The notes: generated by a model from the sequence alone, not told the origin. 64,000 nt of DNA from JALZCH01 sp036387315 (GCA_036387315.1 DASVTY010000099.1:1-64000); one strand, 5' to 3'; shown: positions 35,008-44,216, numbered from the stretch's first letter. Translations and numbers: made by a program.

Positions 35008-35868
35008 TTATTTTGCTTCTAAAAATTTGAGAACAGCCGCGTTAAAATCCGCCGCTTTTTCGACTTGCGGGACGTGACCGCATTGGTCGAAGACGACGAG
35101 CTGCGAGCCTGCGATTTCTCGATTAAAACGCTCGCCGTCAGCCAATTTTAATAAACCGTCCTGTTTGCCCCAGATGATTAAAGTCGGTTTTTTGATTTGA
35201 TTAAGCTGCCCGTCCAAAAAATCTTCGTCGCGTTTGATTGATTCGATGAGGCTGTTGATAGTGTCTCCGTCGTTTGCCTGAACGCGGACTTTCATTGATT
35301 CTTCGATAAACACGGGGCTGCCGAAAATCGCCTGGTTGTAGAAAACGAGCTTGACGAGCTGGCGCACTTCGTCTCGCGTCGAATAATTCAAACCGTAAAT
35401 TTGCTTTAAATCAATTTCGCTCGGCTTCAAACCGGCGGCGTCCGCCAGAACGATTTTTTCGACTCGATTCGGATATTTAATCGCCGTCCAAGCCGCCACC
35501 CAGCCGCCCAAAGAATTTCCGACGAGCGTCGCTTTTTCAATCTTCGTTTCCGACATAAACTTGTCGAGAAAATCAACATAAGTCCCGACGCGATATTTGA
35601 GCGACGGTCGGTCTGATTTCCCAAAACCGATTTGGTCGAGCGCGACGACGTGATATTTTTGCGCCAAAGCCGGAATATTAAATTGCCAACTGACAACGCT
35701 CGAACCAAGTCCATGCAGTAAAATGACTGTCGGTTTTGTCGCATCCCCGGCTTCGACGTAAGAAATTTTAGCGCCGAAAACCGTTGACGTTTTTTCCTGC
35801 GCCGCTTGCCCGAAAACCGCAAAGGAAAACAGGAAAACAAACAGAACGAGCAAAATTTGTTTTTTCAT
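35008..35868 (-). CDS. Exported alpha/beta hydrolase
   Basis: 286 residues from ATG at 35868, where a clear signal peptide begins (MKKQILLVLF, cleavage near FGQ-AAQ). The in-frame extension to 35994 is word-repeat sequence and is rejected. The catalytic triad is visible: Ser119 in GNSLGGW, Asp237 in WGKQDG and His265 in CGHVPQVE, with oxyanion loop HGLGSS. It is a lipase/esterase-like enzyme of the periplasm or envelope. It lies between the MaoC hydratase and the acyl-CoA ligase on the same strand and may supply or cleave lipid substrates. Exact substrate unknown. Confidence 0.87.
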   Translation of the reverse strand: MKKQILLVLFVFLFSFAVFGQAAQEKTSTVFGAKISYVEAGDATKPTVILLHGLGSSVVSWQFNIPALAQKYHVVALDQIGFGKSDRPSLKYRVGTYVDFLDKFMSETKIEKATLVGNSLGGWVAAWTAIKYPNRVEKIVLADAAGLKPSEIDLKQIYGLNYSTRDEVRQLVKLVFYNQAIFGSPVFIEESMKVRVQANDGDTINSLIESIKRDEDFLDGQLNQIKKPTLIIWGKQDGLLKLADGERFNREIAGSQLVVFDQCGHVPQVEKAADFNAAVLKFLEAK

Positions 35869-35886
35869 AATTTTAAACCGATAATT

Positions 35887-35981
35887 TCTCTGTGCTAACT
35901 CTCTGTGACTTCTCCGTGTTCTCTGTGGTGAAAAAAGATTTAACACAGAGCGCACGGAGAAGCCACAGAGTTCACTAAGAG
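35887..35981. repeat. Word-repeat hairpin (CACAGAG / CTCTGTG)
   Basis: Left side CTCTGTG, CTCTCTGTGACTTCTCCGTG; right side CACAGAGCGCACGGAGAAGC. The arms sit directly before the hydrolase start and after the ligase stop. Confidence 0.75.
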
Positions 35982-35997
35982 TTTCAATTCGCAATCT

Positions 35998-37845
35998 TCA
36001 TTCGTAAAGTTTTTGCAAAACGTCCTGAAATCTTTGGCTGACGACGTTTCGTTTTAATTTCAGCGTCGGCGTTATTTCGTCCGCTTCGGCTGAAAAATCG
36101 CGTTCTAAAATTACAAACCGTTTGATTTGCTCGCTCGAAGCAACGCGCGCGTTTGTTTTTTCGACTTGCGCTCGAACGATTTCGTGAATCTCCGGCTTTT
36201 GCGTCAAATCGGCAAAACTTTCAAATTCAATTCCGCGCGCCCGCGCAAACGCTTCGGCTTCGAGCTGATTTAAAGTTATGAGCGCGACCAGAAACGAACG
36301 CCCGTCGCCGTAAATAAATGCTTGCGAGATTAAATGATTTTCTTTCAGCAGATTTTCAAGCAGCGCAGGCGCAACGTTTTTCCCGTTTGAAAGCACAATG
36401 ATTTCTTTTTTGCGCCCTGTAATTTTCAAAAATCCGTCTTCATCCAAACTGCCCAAATCGCCGGTTTTTAGCCAGCCTTCGGCGTCAAACATTTCAGCAG
36501 TTTTTTCCGGCTCTTTGTAATAACCGGAAAACATCATCGGACTTTTAACGAGAATTTCGCCGTCCGGCGCGATTTTGACTTGGCACATCGGCATTGGTTT
36601 TCCGACCGTCCCGAATTTAAAATCATCGGCGCGATTAAACGCGACGCAGATGTTTTCGGTCAAACCGTAAGCCTGCAAAATCGGCAAATCGGCAGCGGCG
36701 AAAAATTCGGCGATTTCTTGGGGCAAAGGCGCGCCGCCGCTCGTCGCAAGCCGGATTCTGCCGCCGAAAGCATCTTTGACTCGCTGCAAAGCGGGCAAAA
36801 CATCTTGAAATCTCTCATGCAAATCAAACGAAATTTCCTGTTTCGCCTGTTGAAGGCGCGCAATTCCGCGCCCGACGTTTAAAGATTTTTCAAATTCTTC
36901 GCGTTCTTGAAGCCGCAAGTTCTGCACTTCGGAAACGACTTTGGCGTAAATCTTCTCGAAAAATCGCGGCAGCGAAGCGAAAACCGTCGGTTTGACTTCG
37001 AGCATATAAGCATAGAGCTTTGACAAATCATCAACAAAATAAACGCTCGCGCCGTTGTAAAGCCGGTTGTAAATCCCCGAAATCCGCTCGGCGACGTGAC
37101 AACCCGGCAAATAAGAAAACGAAACGTCGGTATCGTAAATCGAAACCGACTGCCGCAAAGATTCGCACGAATTTAAAACGTATTGATGAGACAACATCGC
37201 GCCTTTCGGCTGTCCGGTCGTGCCGGAAGTGTAAACCATTATCGCCGTGTCTTCTGCTTTGGCATTAAAGCCAAAGTTTTCCACCTGTGGAAAAAACTGC
37301 TCACGGCTTTCTCTGCCGAAAGCCAGAAACTCCTTGTAGTTTGTGATCGGAATTCCCTTGACTTCGGCAGAGTGTAATTTCCAAAAGAGTTTCTTTTGAT
37401 TTACAACAGCTTCAAATGAATATTCTTGCGTTTCTTCAAGGCAAATAATTTCCCTCAATTTCCGCAGAGGTTCGCCAATATCCAAAATCTTTTCCAACTG
37501 CTTTTGCGAATCAACAAAAACGAATTCTGCGTCTGAATGGTTGATGATGTAAGCGCACTGTTCGGGCGAACTGGTCGGATAAATTCCGACTCCGACTCCA
37601 CCAGCCGCAATCGTTCCAACGTCGCAAATCGTCCATTCCGGCACATTTCCCGCCAAAATCGCCACGCTCGCGCCTTTTGTCAAACCCTTCGCCAGCAAAG
37701 CGCAGGCAAAGTCGTGAACCTGTTCTTCAAAATCTTCCCAATTCCGGGATTTCCAGCCATCATTTTTCCGCGAATAAAAAATTGGCTTGCCGCGATATTT
37801 CGCAGTTTGCGCGCGGAAAAGACTATAGATGTTTGGAAAATTCAT
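35998..37845 (-). CDS. Long-chain acyl-CoA synthetase (AMP-forming)
   Basis: 615 residues from ATG at 37845 (residues before it come from a word-repeat). Adenylation motifs are VYTSGTTGQPKGAMLSH (P-loop), YGLTE, TGDLGSLDEDGFLKITGRKKE and NGKNVAP near the hinge, in the pattern of the FAA1/FadD15 branch. It activates free fatty acids to acyl-CoA with ATP. Cytosolic or membrane-associated. Placed between a hydrolase and a KAS III-like enzyme, it could provide acyl-CoA for condensation. Family call firm; chain length unknown. Confidence 0.93.
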   Translation of the reverse strand: MNFPNIYSLFRAQTAKYRGKPIFYSRKNDGWKSRNWEDFEEQVHDFACALLAKGLTKGASVAILAGNVPEWTICDVGTIAAGGVGVGIYPTSSPEQCAYIINHSDAEFVFVDSQKQLEKILDIGEPLRKLREIICLEETQEYSFEAVVNQKKLFWKLHSAEVKGIPITNYKEFLAFGRESREQFFPQVENFGFNAKAEDTAIMVYTSGTTGQPKGAMLSHQYVLNSCESLRQSVSIYDTDVSFSYLPGCHVAERISGIYNRLYNGASVYFVDDLSKLYAYMLEVKPTVFASLPRFFEKIYAKVVSEVQNLRLQEREEFEKSLNVGRGIARLQQAKQEISFDLHERFQDVLPALQRVKDAFGGRIRLATSGGAPLPQEIAEFFAAADLPILQAYGLTENICVAFNRADDFKFGTVGKPMPMCQVKIAPDGEILVKSPMMFSGYYKEPEKTAEMFDAEGWLKTGDLGSLDEDGFLKITGRKKEIIVLSNGKNVAPALLENLLKENHLISQAFIYGDGRSFLVALITLNQLEAEAFARARGIEFESFADLTQKPEIHEIVRAQVEKTNARVASSEQIKRFVILERDFSAEADEITPTLKLKRNVVSQRFQDVLQKLYE

Positions 37846-37853
37846 TTTGTTTT

Positions 37854-37943
37854 TAGCCACGAACAAACACGAAAAATCACGAAATTAAAATCAAATTTAT
37901 TCTTTTGTTTTTTTCATGTCCTTTCGTGTTTGTTCGTGGCTAA
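37854..37943. repeat. Word-repeat hairpin (GCCACGAACAAACACGAA)
   Basis: Left arm about 37854-37885 and right arm TTTCGTGTTTGTTCGTGGCT at 37922-37941. The right arm overlaps the stop codon of the KAS III-like gene (37940). Confidence 0.78.
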
Positions 37944-38932
37944 TATCTAAAAACCATCGCTGCCATATTGACTCCGCCGCCCGAAGCGCAGAGAAGTATC
38001 ACATCACCGCGATTGATTTTTCCCTCTCGAATAGCGTCGTCCAAAACCATCGGAATGCAAGCCGACCCGGTATAACCCCATTTTTCCATAATCGTGTGAG
38101 TGCGCGACATTGGCAGATTCATCGCCGCCATCACTTCTCGAATTGTGCTTTTGTTAACCTGCGTCCACAGAAACAGATTTACATCATCGAGCTTCAATTC
38201 TGCGCGCTGCAAAACTTCGCAGACAATCTTCTGCCAGCCTTCGAGATTGATTTCCGGCGGCGTGCGTTTGGCAAAACGCACACGATTGCGATAGCCGCTC
38301 GCCAATTCTTCTTCTGTAATCGGATATTTCGAGCCGCCCGCGAAAATTCCCAAAAAGTCGTGATACTCACCTTTTGCTTCGAGCTTTGAAGCCAGCCAGC
38401 CTGTGTTTTCATTTTCCGTCGCCTGCAAAACGACTGCGCCCGCGCCGTCGGCGAAAATCGTGGCGGTTTTCTTTTCAGTCCAATCGAGGAATTTGGTCAT
38501 CGCGTAAACGCCGATAACGAGTACGTTTCGATAATTTTTGTCGGCGATGATGTATTTGCAGGCGGTGTCAAATGCCGTGACAAAACCGGCGCAAGCCGAA
38601 TTTGTGTCAAATGTCCCGGCGTTTTTCGCGCCGATTCTGTGCTGCACGACGACTGATGTTGCAGGCGAGATATATTCGGGCGTGTCGGTCGCGACAATTA
38701 TCAAATCCAATTCTTCGGCAGAAATTCCGGCGTTTTTCAGAGCGGTTTCCGCCGCGCAGGCGGCAATGTCGGCGGCGCTTTCGTCTTCAGCCAAAACGCG
38801 CCTTTCCAGAATGCCCAGATTCTGCGAGACAAATTCGTTGATGTCTTCGCCGAGCATTCGGCTCAAATCCGCATTAGTTAAAACTTTGTCGGGAACTGAA
38901 ACTCCTGTTCCAATTATCTTCGCATTACGCAT
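37940..38932 (-). CDS. KAS III-like ketosynthase lacking the His-Asn dyad
   Basis: 330 residues, thiolase fold of the FabH type. The nucleophile Cys114 is in NSACAGF and the fold landmarks (DTPEYISPATSV, FADGAGAVVL, then GSACIPMVLDDAI) are present. Where FabH has HQAN, this protein has TQVN (Thr257), and where FabH has GNT it has GYT (Tyr287), so two of three catalytic residues are replaced. It may acylate or transfer without decarboxylating malonyl-ACP (inference). The neighbours are an acyl-CoA ligase and alpha/beta hydrolases. Cytosolic. Fold sure; reaction unknown. Confidence 0.85.
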   Translation of the reverse strand: MRNAKIIGTGVSVPDKVLTNADLSRMLGEDINEFVSQNLGILERRVLAEDESAADIAACAAETALKNAGISAEELDLIIVATDTPEYISPATSVVVQHRIGAKNAGTFDTNSACAGFVTAFDTACKYIIADKNYRNVLVIGVYAMTKFLDWTEKKTATIFADGAGAVVLQATENENTGWLASKLEAKGEYHDFLGIFAGGSKYPITEEELASGYRNRVRFAKRTPPEINLEGWQKIVCEVLQRAELKLDDVNLFLWTQVNKSTIREVMAAMNLPMSRTHTIMEKWGYTGSACIPMVLDDAIREGKINRGDVILLCASGGGVNMAAMVFRY

Positions 38933-38936
38933 TCGT

Positions 38937-39048
38937 TTTCACCGCCGAGACGCGGAGACGCAGAGTTTAAGAAAAAATGAGTTGTTATAAGAAAGAAATT
39001 TTATTTTTCTTCTTTTGTCTTCTCTCGGCGTCTCCGCGTCTCGGCGGT
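38937..39048. repeat. Word-repeat hairpin (CCGCCGAGACGCGGAGACGC)
   Basis: Left arm 38941-38961 and right arm 39028-39048 pair over 21 bases without mismatch. It fills the gap between the second hydrolase stop and the KAS III-like start; same word family as 27244-27340 and 63889-63970. Confidence 0.85.
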
Positions 39049-39822
39049 TCAATTCAGGATAAACTTTCTGACCGCTTGATTAAATTCTGCGGCGTTTTCG
39101 ATGAAAAACATATGGCTGCCGTTTTTGATCGTTTTTAATCTTGCGTTCGATATTTTTTCCGCTAAAAGCGCGGAATTTTGCGGCGGCACAACAACGTCGC
39201 GGTCGCCGGTTAAAACGAGCGTTTCGGCTTTGATTTCCTGAAGCCGCGACTCAAAATCAAAAGTCGTAGCGGCTCGTAGCTGCTGCATATAAACCGTTTC
39301 TGGAACAAAATTCTGCTCGCGCAGCTCGCAAACTTTTTCAACCGTTTCCTGATTGGCGGCGTAAAATTCGGGCGTAAAAGCCGGAACGATAAAGCGGCGA
39401 ATGCGCTCGCTCTTATTTAAATCGCCGGTCGAAACGAACGCCGCTAAAATTTCCAATTCCGGCGCGACGTGATTTTTGCCGCCCGCGCTCGTGCAGGCGA
39501 GAATCAGCTTGTTTAACCGTTCGGGAAACGAAAGGGCAAATTGCTGCGCGACAAAACCACCGAACGACGCGCCCAAAACATTGGCTTTTTCGATTTTTAA
39601 ATCGTCAAGCAAACCGGCAATGTCGGCGGCAATCGTTTCGAGCGAGACAACCGCGTTTTCGTTAATTTTACTTTGCCCGACGCCGCGCGGATCAAACGTA
39701 ACTACTTGAAAATCTTCCGACAAATCTTCGACTTGCCAGCGCCAAATCCAAGCGCCAGCCGCAAAGCCCGGAATTAAAATTAAAGGCTCGCCCGCACCGC
39801 GCGTTTCGTAAAAAAGGTTCAA
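39049..39822 (-). CDS. Cytosolic alpha/beta hydrolase
   Basis: 257 residues. Triad: Ser86 in GASFGG, Asp209 in GDRDVVVPP and His237 in NGSHMFF, with oxyanion loop IPGFAAG. It belongs to the enol-lactonase/BioH-like hydrolases. The only sensible start is TTG at 39822, which lies inside a word-repeat; no ATG is available near the conserved beginning (NLFYETRGAGEPL). It is the first gene of the fatty-acyl cluster on the minus strand. Probable esterase or thioesterase; substrate unknown. Confidence 0.85.
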   Translation of the reverse strand: MNLFYETRGAGEPLILIPGFAAGAWIWRWQVEDLSEDFQVVTFDPRGVGQSKINENAVVSLETIAADIAGLLDDLKIEKANVLGASFGGFVAQQFALSFPERLNKLILACTSAGGKNHVAPELEILAAFVSTGDLNKSERIRRFIVPAFTPEFYAANQETVEKVCELREQNFVPETVYMQQLRAATTFDFESRLQEIKAETLVLTGDRDVVVPPQNSALLAEKISNARLKTIKNGSHMFFIENAAEFNQAVRKFILN

Positions 39823-39888
39823 AGTTCAAGGTTCAAAGTTCAAGGTTCAAAATCAAACTTGGAACTTTGAACCTTGAACTTTGAACAA
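39815..39888. repeat. Word-repeat hairpin (GTTCAAG / GTTCAAA)
   Basis: About four alternating GGTTCAAAGTTCAA words face TTGAACCTTGAACTTTGAAC. It spans the gap between the TonB receptor stop and the hydrolase start and provides the TTG start codon of the latter. Confidence 0.85.
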
Positions 39889-42800
39889 TTAGAAATTCAG
39901 CTTAAATCCGAACTGAATCACGCGCGGTCCCGAACTGGTCGAAATAATTCGACCAAACGAATTGCCGAGAGCGATGTTGCTCACCGGATTGGCGTAATTC
40001 ACCCAGTTAAAAGCGTTGAAAAACTCCGTCCGAAATTCGCCGCGCAGCCGTTCGGTGATCGGAATCAGTTTGATCAGCGAAATGTCAACGTTTTTCTGTC
40101 CGGGTCCGGTCAGTAGGTTTCGCTGCACGTTGCCGAAAGGCGCGTTCGGATCGAAAAACGGATTGGTGACCGCCCCGACTCCGGTTCCGTCGAGACGCGG
40201 ACGCGAAATGGCAAACGCCTGCTGATTGAAATAATTGTTTAATCTGCTCGCCACGTCACCGCTCGGATAAATGTCGCCGTTAAAAGCCGGATTAAAATTA
40301 GCTCGGCTGATGACGGCGTTGCCCGGATTGTCAATCACCGAAAACGGCAAACCGCTTTGAAAAACGGCGACTCCGGCGATTTGCCAGTTGTTCAAAACTG
40401 CGCGCGCGGCGGCAGATTCATAATTATATTTCGGCAATTCGTAAACGCCGCTAATGACAAGACGATGTTCGCGGTTAAAATCCGAACGCCCGCGGTTTAC
40501 GCGCCAATTGTATTGGTCGCCCGGATTGTTGACAAGTTCGTTGACCGTGCCGCCCGAATAATAATCGAACGAACGCCCGAAAGTGTAGGCTGCATTAAGC
40601 TGCAAGCCGTTTCCGAAACGTCTGGTTAATGTTGCTTGCAGCGAATTGTAATTCGAGTTTGCCGTCGTTTGAACTTGCTGCAAAGCGCCCGTAGCGTTTT
40701 TATTTGTTGATAAAATCGTGCCGGGCGCGAACCGCGGAGCGAAACTGTTTGTCGCCTGATTATAAATCGGTTGGTTAAGCGTAATGAGCTGCAAAAGATG
40801 CGTGCCTTTGTTGCCGACGTAATTAACTTCCAAAACCGTGTTTTTCAAAAATTCCCATTGAACGCCGAGATTGTATTGCTGAACGTAAGGCGTTTCCAGG
40901 TTCGGGTCAACAAAAACTCCGCTGACCGGAACGCCGACGGTCGAAAAAGCGAGCGGCGAGAGCGGCGAGGGAATTGTTCCGGCGGTCGGGAATTGATTGG
41001 GCTGCGGAAGCTGTAAAAACGGGCTTGAAAGCGGGCGCAAGCCCGGAAGAACCGCACCGAGCGGGCTAATTACGCCGACGCCCAAGCCGAGATACGGGAA
41101 ATTAAAAAGCTGCGTGTTGGCAAAGCGCGTCGAAATGCGGTCGTAATAAATTCCGTAACCGCCGCGCACGACAATTCTGCCTTCGTCGTCAACGCGGTAA
41201 GCGAACCCCAGGCGCGGCGCAAAGTTGTTTTTATCGGTCGGCACAAGCGTTTTCGTCACGGTCGGGACGCCCGGAATCGGATTGGTCGCGTTTTCGGCTT
41301 GCACCAAACCATTGGGAGCAGCGCCGATACTGAATTGATCGGGCAAAAAATTGACGAGCCTGCCTTGTTCTTCAGCCGGCAAACCGTAAAAATCGTAGCG
41401 CAAACCTAAATTTAATGTCAGGCGGTCGCTGATTCTGAAATCGTCCTGCACAAAAGCGTTAAAATCTTTGACTCGGAACGAACGGTCGTAAACTCCCGAA
41501 CCCAGAATTGAAACGCCGTTGCCCTGTAGGAAATTGGTAAAGCTGCTGAAGATTAATTGCCCGCGCGAAAAGGAGTTGAAATAAAATTTGACGGTCGAAA
41601 AACGATACTCACCGCCAACGCGAAGGCGGTGTTTTCCGGCGATAATTGAAACAGTGTCCTGAAACGAATAACCGTTAATGCGCGAAGATTGATCGGCGAG
41701 CGGCGACGAACCGAAGAAAAACGACGAATCCGTTCCGGCGACTTGAATAGTCGGCGCGCCCGCAAACAAATTGCCGAGCGGATTTGTGATACCTAAATCA
41801 GCGGCGGTAAAAGGTTCTTCGGGAACGCTCGTGACGCGCAGGCGGCTGAAGCCGAATCTCGCTTGATTGCTGACATTGGGACCGAAAATGTGCGTGTCGG
41901 TCAAAGAATAAAGCCATTGTTTGTTGGCGAGATTCGCGCCGAAACCGATAAGCTGAGTTGGCGGCTGACCTTCCAGACGATTTCCAGTTCCGGCAAAATT
42001 GTAATTCGCCTGTGTCGTCGGATTGTCGGCGTAAAAGAACTTGCTCGACAGAGTGTTGGCATCCGTAATGTTGAAATCTAAATTGGCGTTAAATTGATTT
42101 TCTTTGTAACGCGAAATGCCCGACTGCACGGTCGGAACGGCTGTTGTCGCCGCCAATCCGGTCGCGCCGGACGAAGGAATCGCAAATTGTCCGTTCTCCA
42201 AACGCGCGTTCAAAATGTTGAGCGCAACCGGATTGATCGAGGCGGCTGTGATACCAAAAGCCGCAGCGAGTCCGGCGGCGGTGCGATTTGCGTCCGTCAA
42301 ACCGGCGGGAATCGAAGGAAACGTCAAGCTATTATTGAGCGAAAGCCCGTTAGTTTCTTTGGTATGTTGATACGAACCGAAGAAAAACAAACGGTCGCGG
42401 ACGATTGGACCGCCGAAAGTCGCGCCGAATTGATTGCGCGACAAAACCGGCTTGTCTAAACCGCGCGCTTTGACGAATGGATCGTTGGCGTTTAAGGCTT
42501 TGTTTCGCAGGAAATAATAAACGTTTCCGCGAAATTGATTTGAGCCTGAGCGCGTAATGGCTTCGATATTGCCGCCGGAATTGCGCCCGCTCGCCGCGTC
42601 GTAGAGCGACGTTTGGACGATAAATTCCTGCAAAGAATCAGGCGCGGGAACGGCGAGATTGGGAAACGAATTCGTGCCGATTGAGTTGGCGTCAACGCCG
42701 TTGATGCGGACGCTGTTGCTGGTCGAACGCTGCCCGTTGACCGAAATCGGATTATCGCCGCGCCCCAAATCGGTCGTGTTCGAGATGCTCGACTGCGCGC

Positions 42801-43290
42801 CCGATTGCAGAGTTAAAAGCTGCTGAAAGTTTCTCGTCGGAAGCGGAAGCTGGCGAATCGTTTGACCTTCGATGACTCGCCCGACTTGCGAGCTTTCCGC
42901 CTGCAAAACCGGCGCTTCCGGCGTCACGACGACTTCGTTCACGCTTGCGCCCGCAACTGCAAGTTGAATATCAACCGCCGTCGTCTGCGTGATGTTAACG
43001 ACGGCTTGCGCGGTTACTTTTTGAAAACCGCTTGCCGTCGCTTCAACGCGATAATTTCCCGGCGGAAGAAGCTGAAATGCGTAATTCCCTTCTCCGTCGC
43101 TCGTCGTTTCTCTGACCGCATTCGTATCCGCGCTAGTCGCCGTGACCGCCGCGCCCGCGACGACAGCGCCGTTCGGGTCAGTTACGGTTCCGGTGATTCC
43201 TCCGGTGGTCACCTGCGCGTTTGCCGTAATTGTTAGAACTGCAAACAAACTTAAAACAAGCAAAGTTACAAACTGTTTGCCCCAAATCAT
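39889..43290 (-). CDS. TonB-dependent receptor, Oar-like, with carboxypeptidase-regulatory N-domain
   Basis: 1133 residues. Signal peptide about 1-26 (TITANAQ-VTT). A carboxypeptidase-regulatory domain follows (GITGTVTDPNGAVVAGAAV, then YAFQLLPPGNYRVEATASGF), then a plug (LPLPTRNFQQLLTLQSGA, SVNGQRSTSNSVRINGVDAN) and a large barrel ending FGFKLNF. Compared with the receptor at 5534-8425 it is longer and has the classical RNFQQLLTL plug motif. An operator-like site (43332-43354) shared with the neighbouring tetR gene lies 42 bases upstream of the ATG, so it is probably repressed by that regulator. Ligand unknown. Confidence 0.92.
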   Translation of the reverse strand: MIWGKQFVTLLVLSLFAVLTITANAQVTTGGITGTVTDPNGAVVAGAAVTATSADTNAVRETTSDGEGNYAFQLLPPGNYRVEATASGFQKVTAQAVVNITQTTAVDIQLAVAGASVNEVVVTPEAPVLQAESSQVGRVIEGQTIRQLPLPTRNFQQLLTLQSGAQSSISNTTDLGRGDNPISVNGQRSTSNSVRINGVDANSIGTNSFPNLAVPAPDSLQEFIVQTSLYDAASGRNSGGNIEAITRSGSNQFRGNVYYFLRNKALNANDPFVKARGLDKPVLSRNQFGATFGGPIVRDRLFFFGSYQHTKETNGLSLNNSLTFPSIPAGLTDANRTAAGLAAAFGITAASINPVALNILNARLENGQFAIPSSGATGLAATTAVPTVQSGISRYKENQFNANLDFNITDANTLSSKFFYADNPTTQANYNFAGTGNRLEGQPPTQLIGFGANLANKQWLYSLTDTHIFGPNVSNQARFGFSRLRVTSVPEEPFTAADLGITNPLGNLFAGAPTIQVAGTDSSFFFGSSPLADQSSRINGYSFQDTVSIIAGKHRLRVGGEYRFSTVKFYFNSFSRGQLIFSSFTNFLQGNGVSILGSGVYDRSFRVKDFNAFVQDDFRISDRLTLNLGLRYDFYGLPAEEQGRLVNFLPDQFSIGAAPNGLVQAENATNPIPGVPTVTKTLVPTDKNNFAPRLGFAYRVDDEGRIVVRGGYGIYYDRISTRFANTQLFNFPYLGLGVGVISPLGAVLPGLRPLSSPFLQLPQPNQFPTAGTIPSPLSPLAFSTVGVPVSGVFVDPNLETPYVQQYNLGVQWEFLKNTVLEVNYVGNKGTHLLQLITLNQPIYNQATNSFAPRFAPGTILSTNKNATGALQQVQTTANSNYNSLQATLTRRFGNGLQLNAAYTFGRSFDYYSGGTVNELVNNPGDQYNWRVNRGRSDFNREHRLVISGVYELPKYNYESAAARAVLNNWQIAGVAVFQSGLPFSVIDNPGNAVISRANFNPAFNGDIYPSGDVASRLNNYFNQQAFAISRPRLDGTGVGAVTNPFFDPNAPFGNVQRNLLTGPGQKNVDISLIKLIPITERLRGEFRTEFFNAFNWVNYANPVSNIALGNSFGRIISTSSGPRVIQFGFKLNF

Positions 43291-43331
43291 ATTTCAAAAC
43301 CTCCAAATGCTGCTGACCGTAAATTCAAAAT

Positions 43332-43354
43332 AAAAACGAACGTCCGTCTTTTTT
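43332..43354. promoter_or_regulatory. Probable TetR operator upstream of the TonB receptor
   Basis: AAAACGAACGTCCGTCTTTT, near-palindromic around ACGAACGTCCGT. It matches the site before the tetR gene at 44075-44096 and lies 42-64 bases before the receptor ATG, where promoter elements are expected. Confidence 0.65.
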
Positions 43355-43391
43355 CAACTTTTATTTCAAAAGCCCAATTTCAGCCGGAAAT

Positions 43392-44063
43392 TTAGACTTT
43401 TAGTTTTGCCTTCGATTTTGTTTTTTCAATTTCGGCGAGCTTTCGAGGACTCGCCACGCCGCGACAAAAAATCTCGGTCAAGCTCTTCATCACTGCGTCG
43501 TCGTCAAGACCGTAATGCAAATTGCCGCCGAAGAGCTTTTCCACCAGAAAATAATTAAAAAACTGCATATAAACCGCAGTAAAAGCGAGCGCCGGATCAA
43601 TTGACGGATGCAGCTCGCCGCGCTTTTTCGTTGCTTCAAATTTAGCGTCAAAACGGCGGCGAAAATTTGTCGCCAAATTTTCAAACATTTTACGAAAATG
43701 CCGGTTTTGAAATTCCAGCACGTCTATATACATCAGCAGCCAAAAATCGTGATGCTGGTTAACCACGTCGCCGACCGCGCGGCTCATTTTCAACAAATTT
43801 TCGGATTCAAACGGCTCGTCAATTTCATCAAAAATTTCGCGCAGCTTTTCGTTGATGACAAGCAAATATTTTTCGATGATTGACTCTAAAATCGCCTCTT
43901 TCGTCCGGTAATAATTGTATAAATTACCGAGCGAAACATCAGCTCGCCGGGCGATTTCGCGCATCGGCGCGGCGTGAAAACCTTGTTTGATAAACAGCTC
44001 TTTCGCCGCGTCTTCGATGACGATTTTCTTTTCTTCAATAACAGCTTGGCTGAGTTTAGGCAT
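43392..44063 (-). CDS. TetR/AcrR-family regulator
   Basis: 223 residues from ATG at 44063. An extension to 44120 would run through the operator-like site and is rejected. N-terminal helix-turn-helix: AAKELFIKQGFHAAPMREIA, then ADVSLGNLYNYYRTKEAIL. The C-terminal ligand domain is helical and ends in a Lys-rich tail. TetR proteins repress until they bind a small ligand. The gene lies just upstream of the TonB receptor on the same strand and both promoters share one near-palindrome, so autoregulation plus control of the receptor is likely (inference). Ligand unknown, possibly an acyl compound given the neighbours. Confidence 0.92.
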   Translation of the reverse strand: MPKLSQAVIEEKKIVIEDAAKELFIKQGFHAAPMREIARRADVSLGNLYNYYRTKEAILESIIEKYLLVINEKLREIFDEIDEPFESENLLKMSRAVGDVVNQHHDFWLLMYIDVLEFQNRHFRKMFENLATNFRRRFDAKFEATKKRGELHPSIDPALAFTAVYMQFFNYFLVEKLFGGNLHYGLDDDAVMKSLTEIFCRGVASPRKLAEIEKTKSKAKLKV

Positions 44064-44074
44064 CCGCTTTATAA

Positions 44075-44096
44075 AAAAACGAGCGTTCGTCTTTTT
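44075..44096. promoter_or_regulatory. Probable TetR autoregulatory operator
   Basis: AAAACGAGCGTTCGTCTTTT begins 12 bases before the tetR ATG. Common core with the receptor site: ACGANCGTNCGTCTTTT. Confidence 0.65.
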
Positions 44097-44152
44097 AAAC
44101 TTTTTCTTGTCATTTGTCAATAACGATTTTAAAAAAAGTTTGTCGTTTTATT

Positions 44153-44192
44153 AAAAAAAGCTCATTCGGCTTTTTCAAACCAAACGAGCTTT
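44153..44192 (-). terminator. Intrinsic terminator of the mscS-type gene
   Basis: AAAGCTCGTTTGG pairs with CCGAATGAGCTTT (two mismatches) followed by a T-run on the minus strand, 25 bases after the channel gene stop. Confidence 0.7.
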
Positions 44193-44216
44193 ACCTGTAG
44201 TCACTTTTTTAAATTG

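Noticed and set aside
33274..39822. Complete OleABCD hydrocarbon cluster
   Set aside because: No OleD-type reductase, the KAS III-like protein lacks the His-Asn pair, and the ligase is of the FAA1 branch.
29222..39888. Word-repeats as a CRISPR array
   Set aside because: The repeats differ from site to site, lack regular spacers and no cas gene is present.
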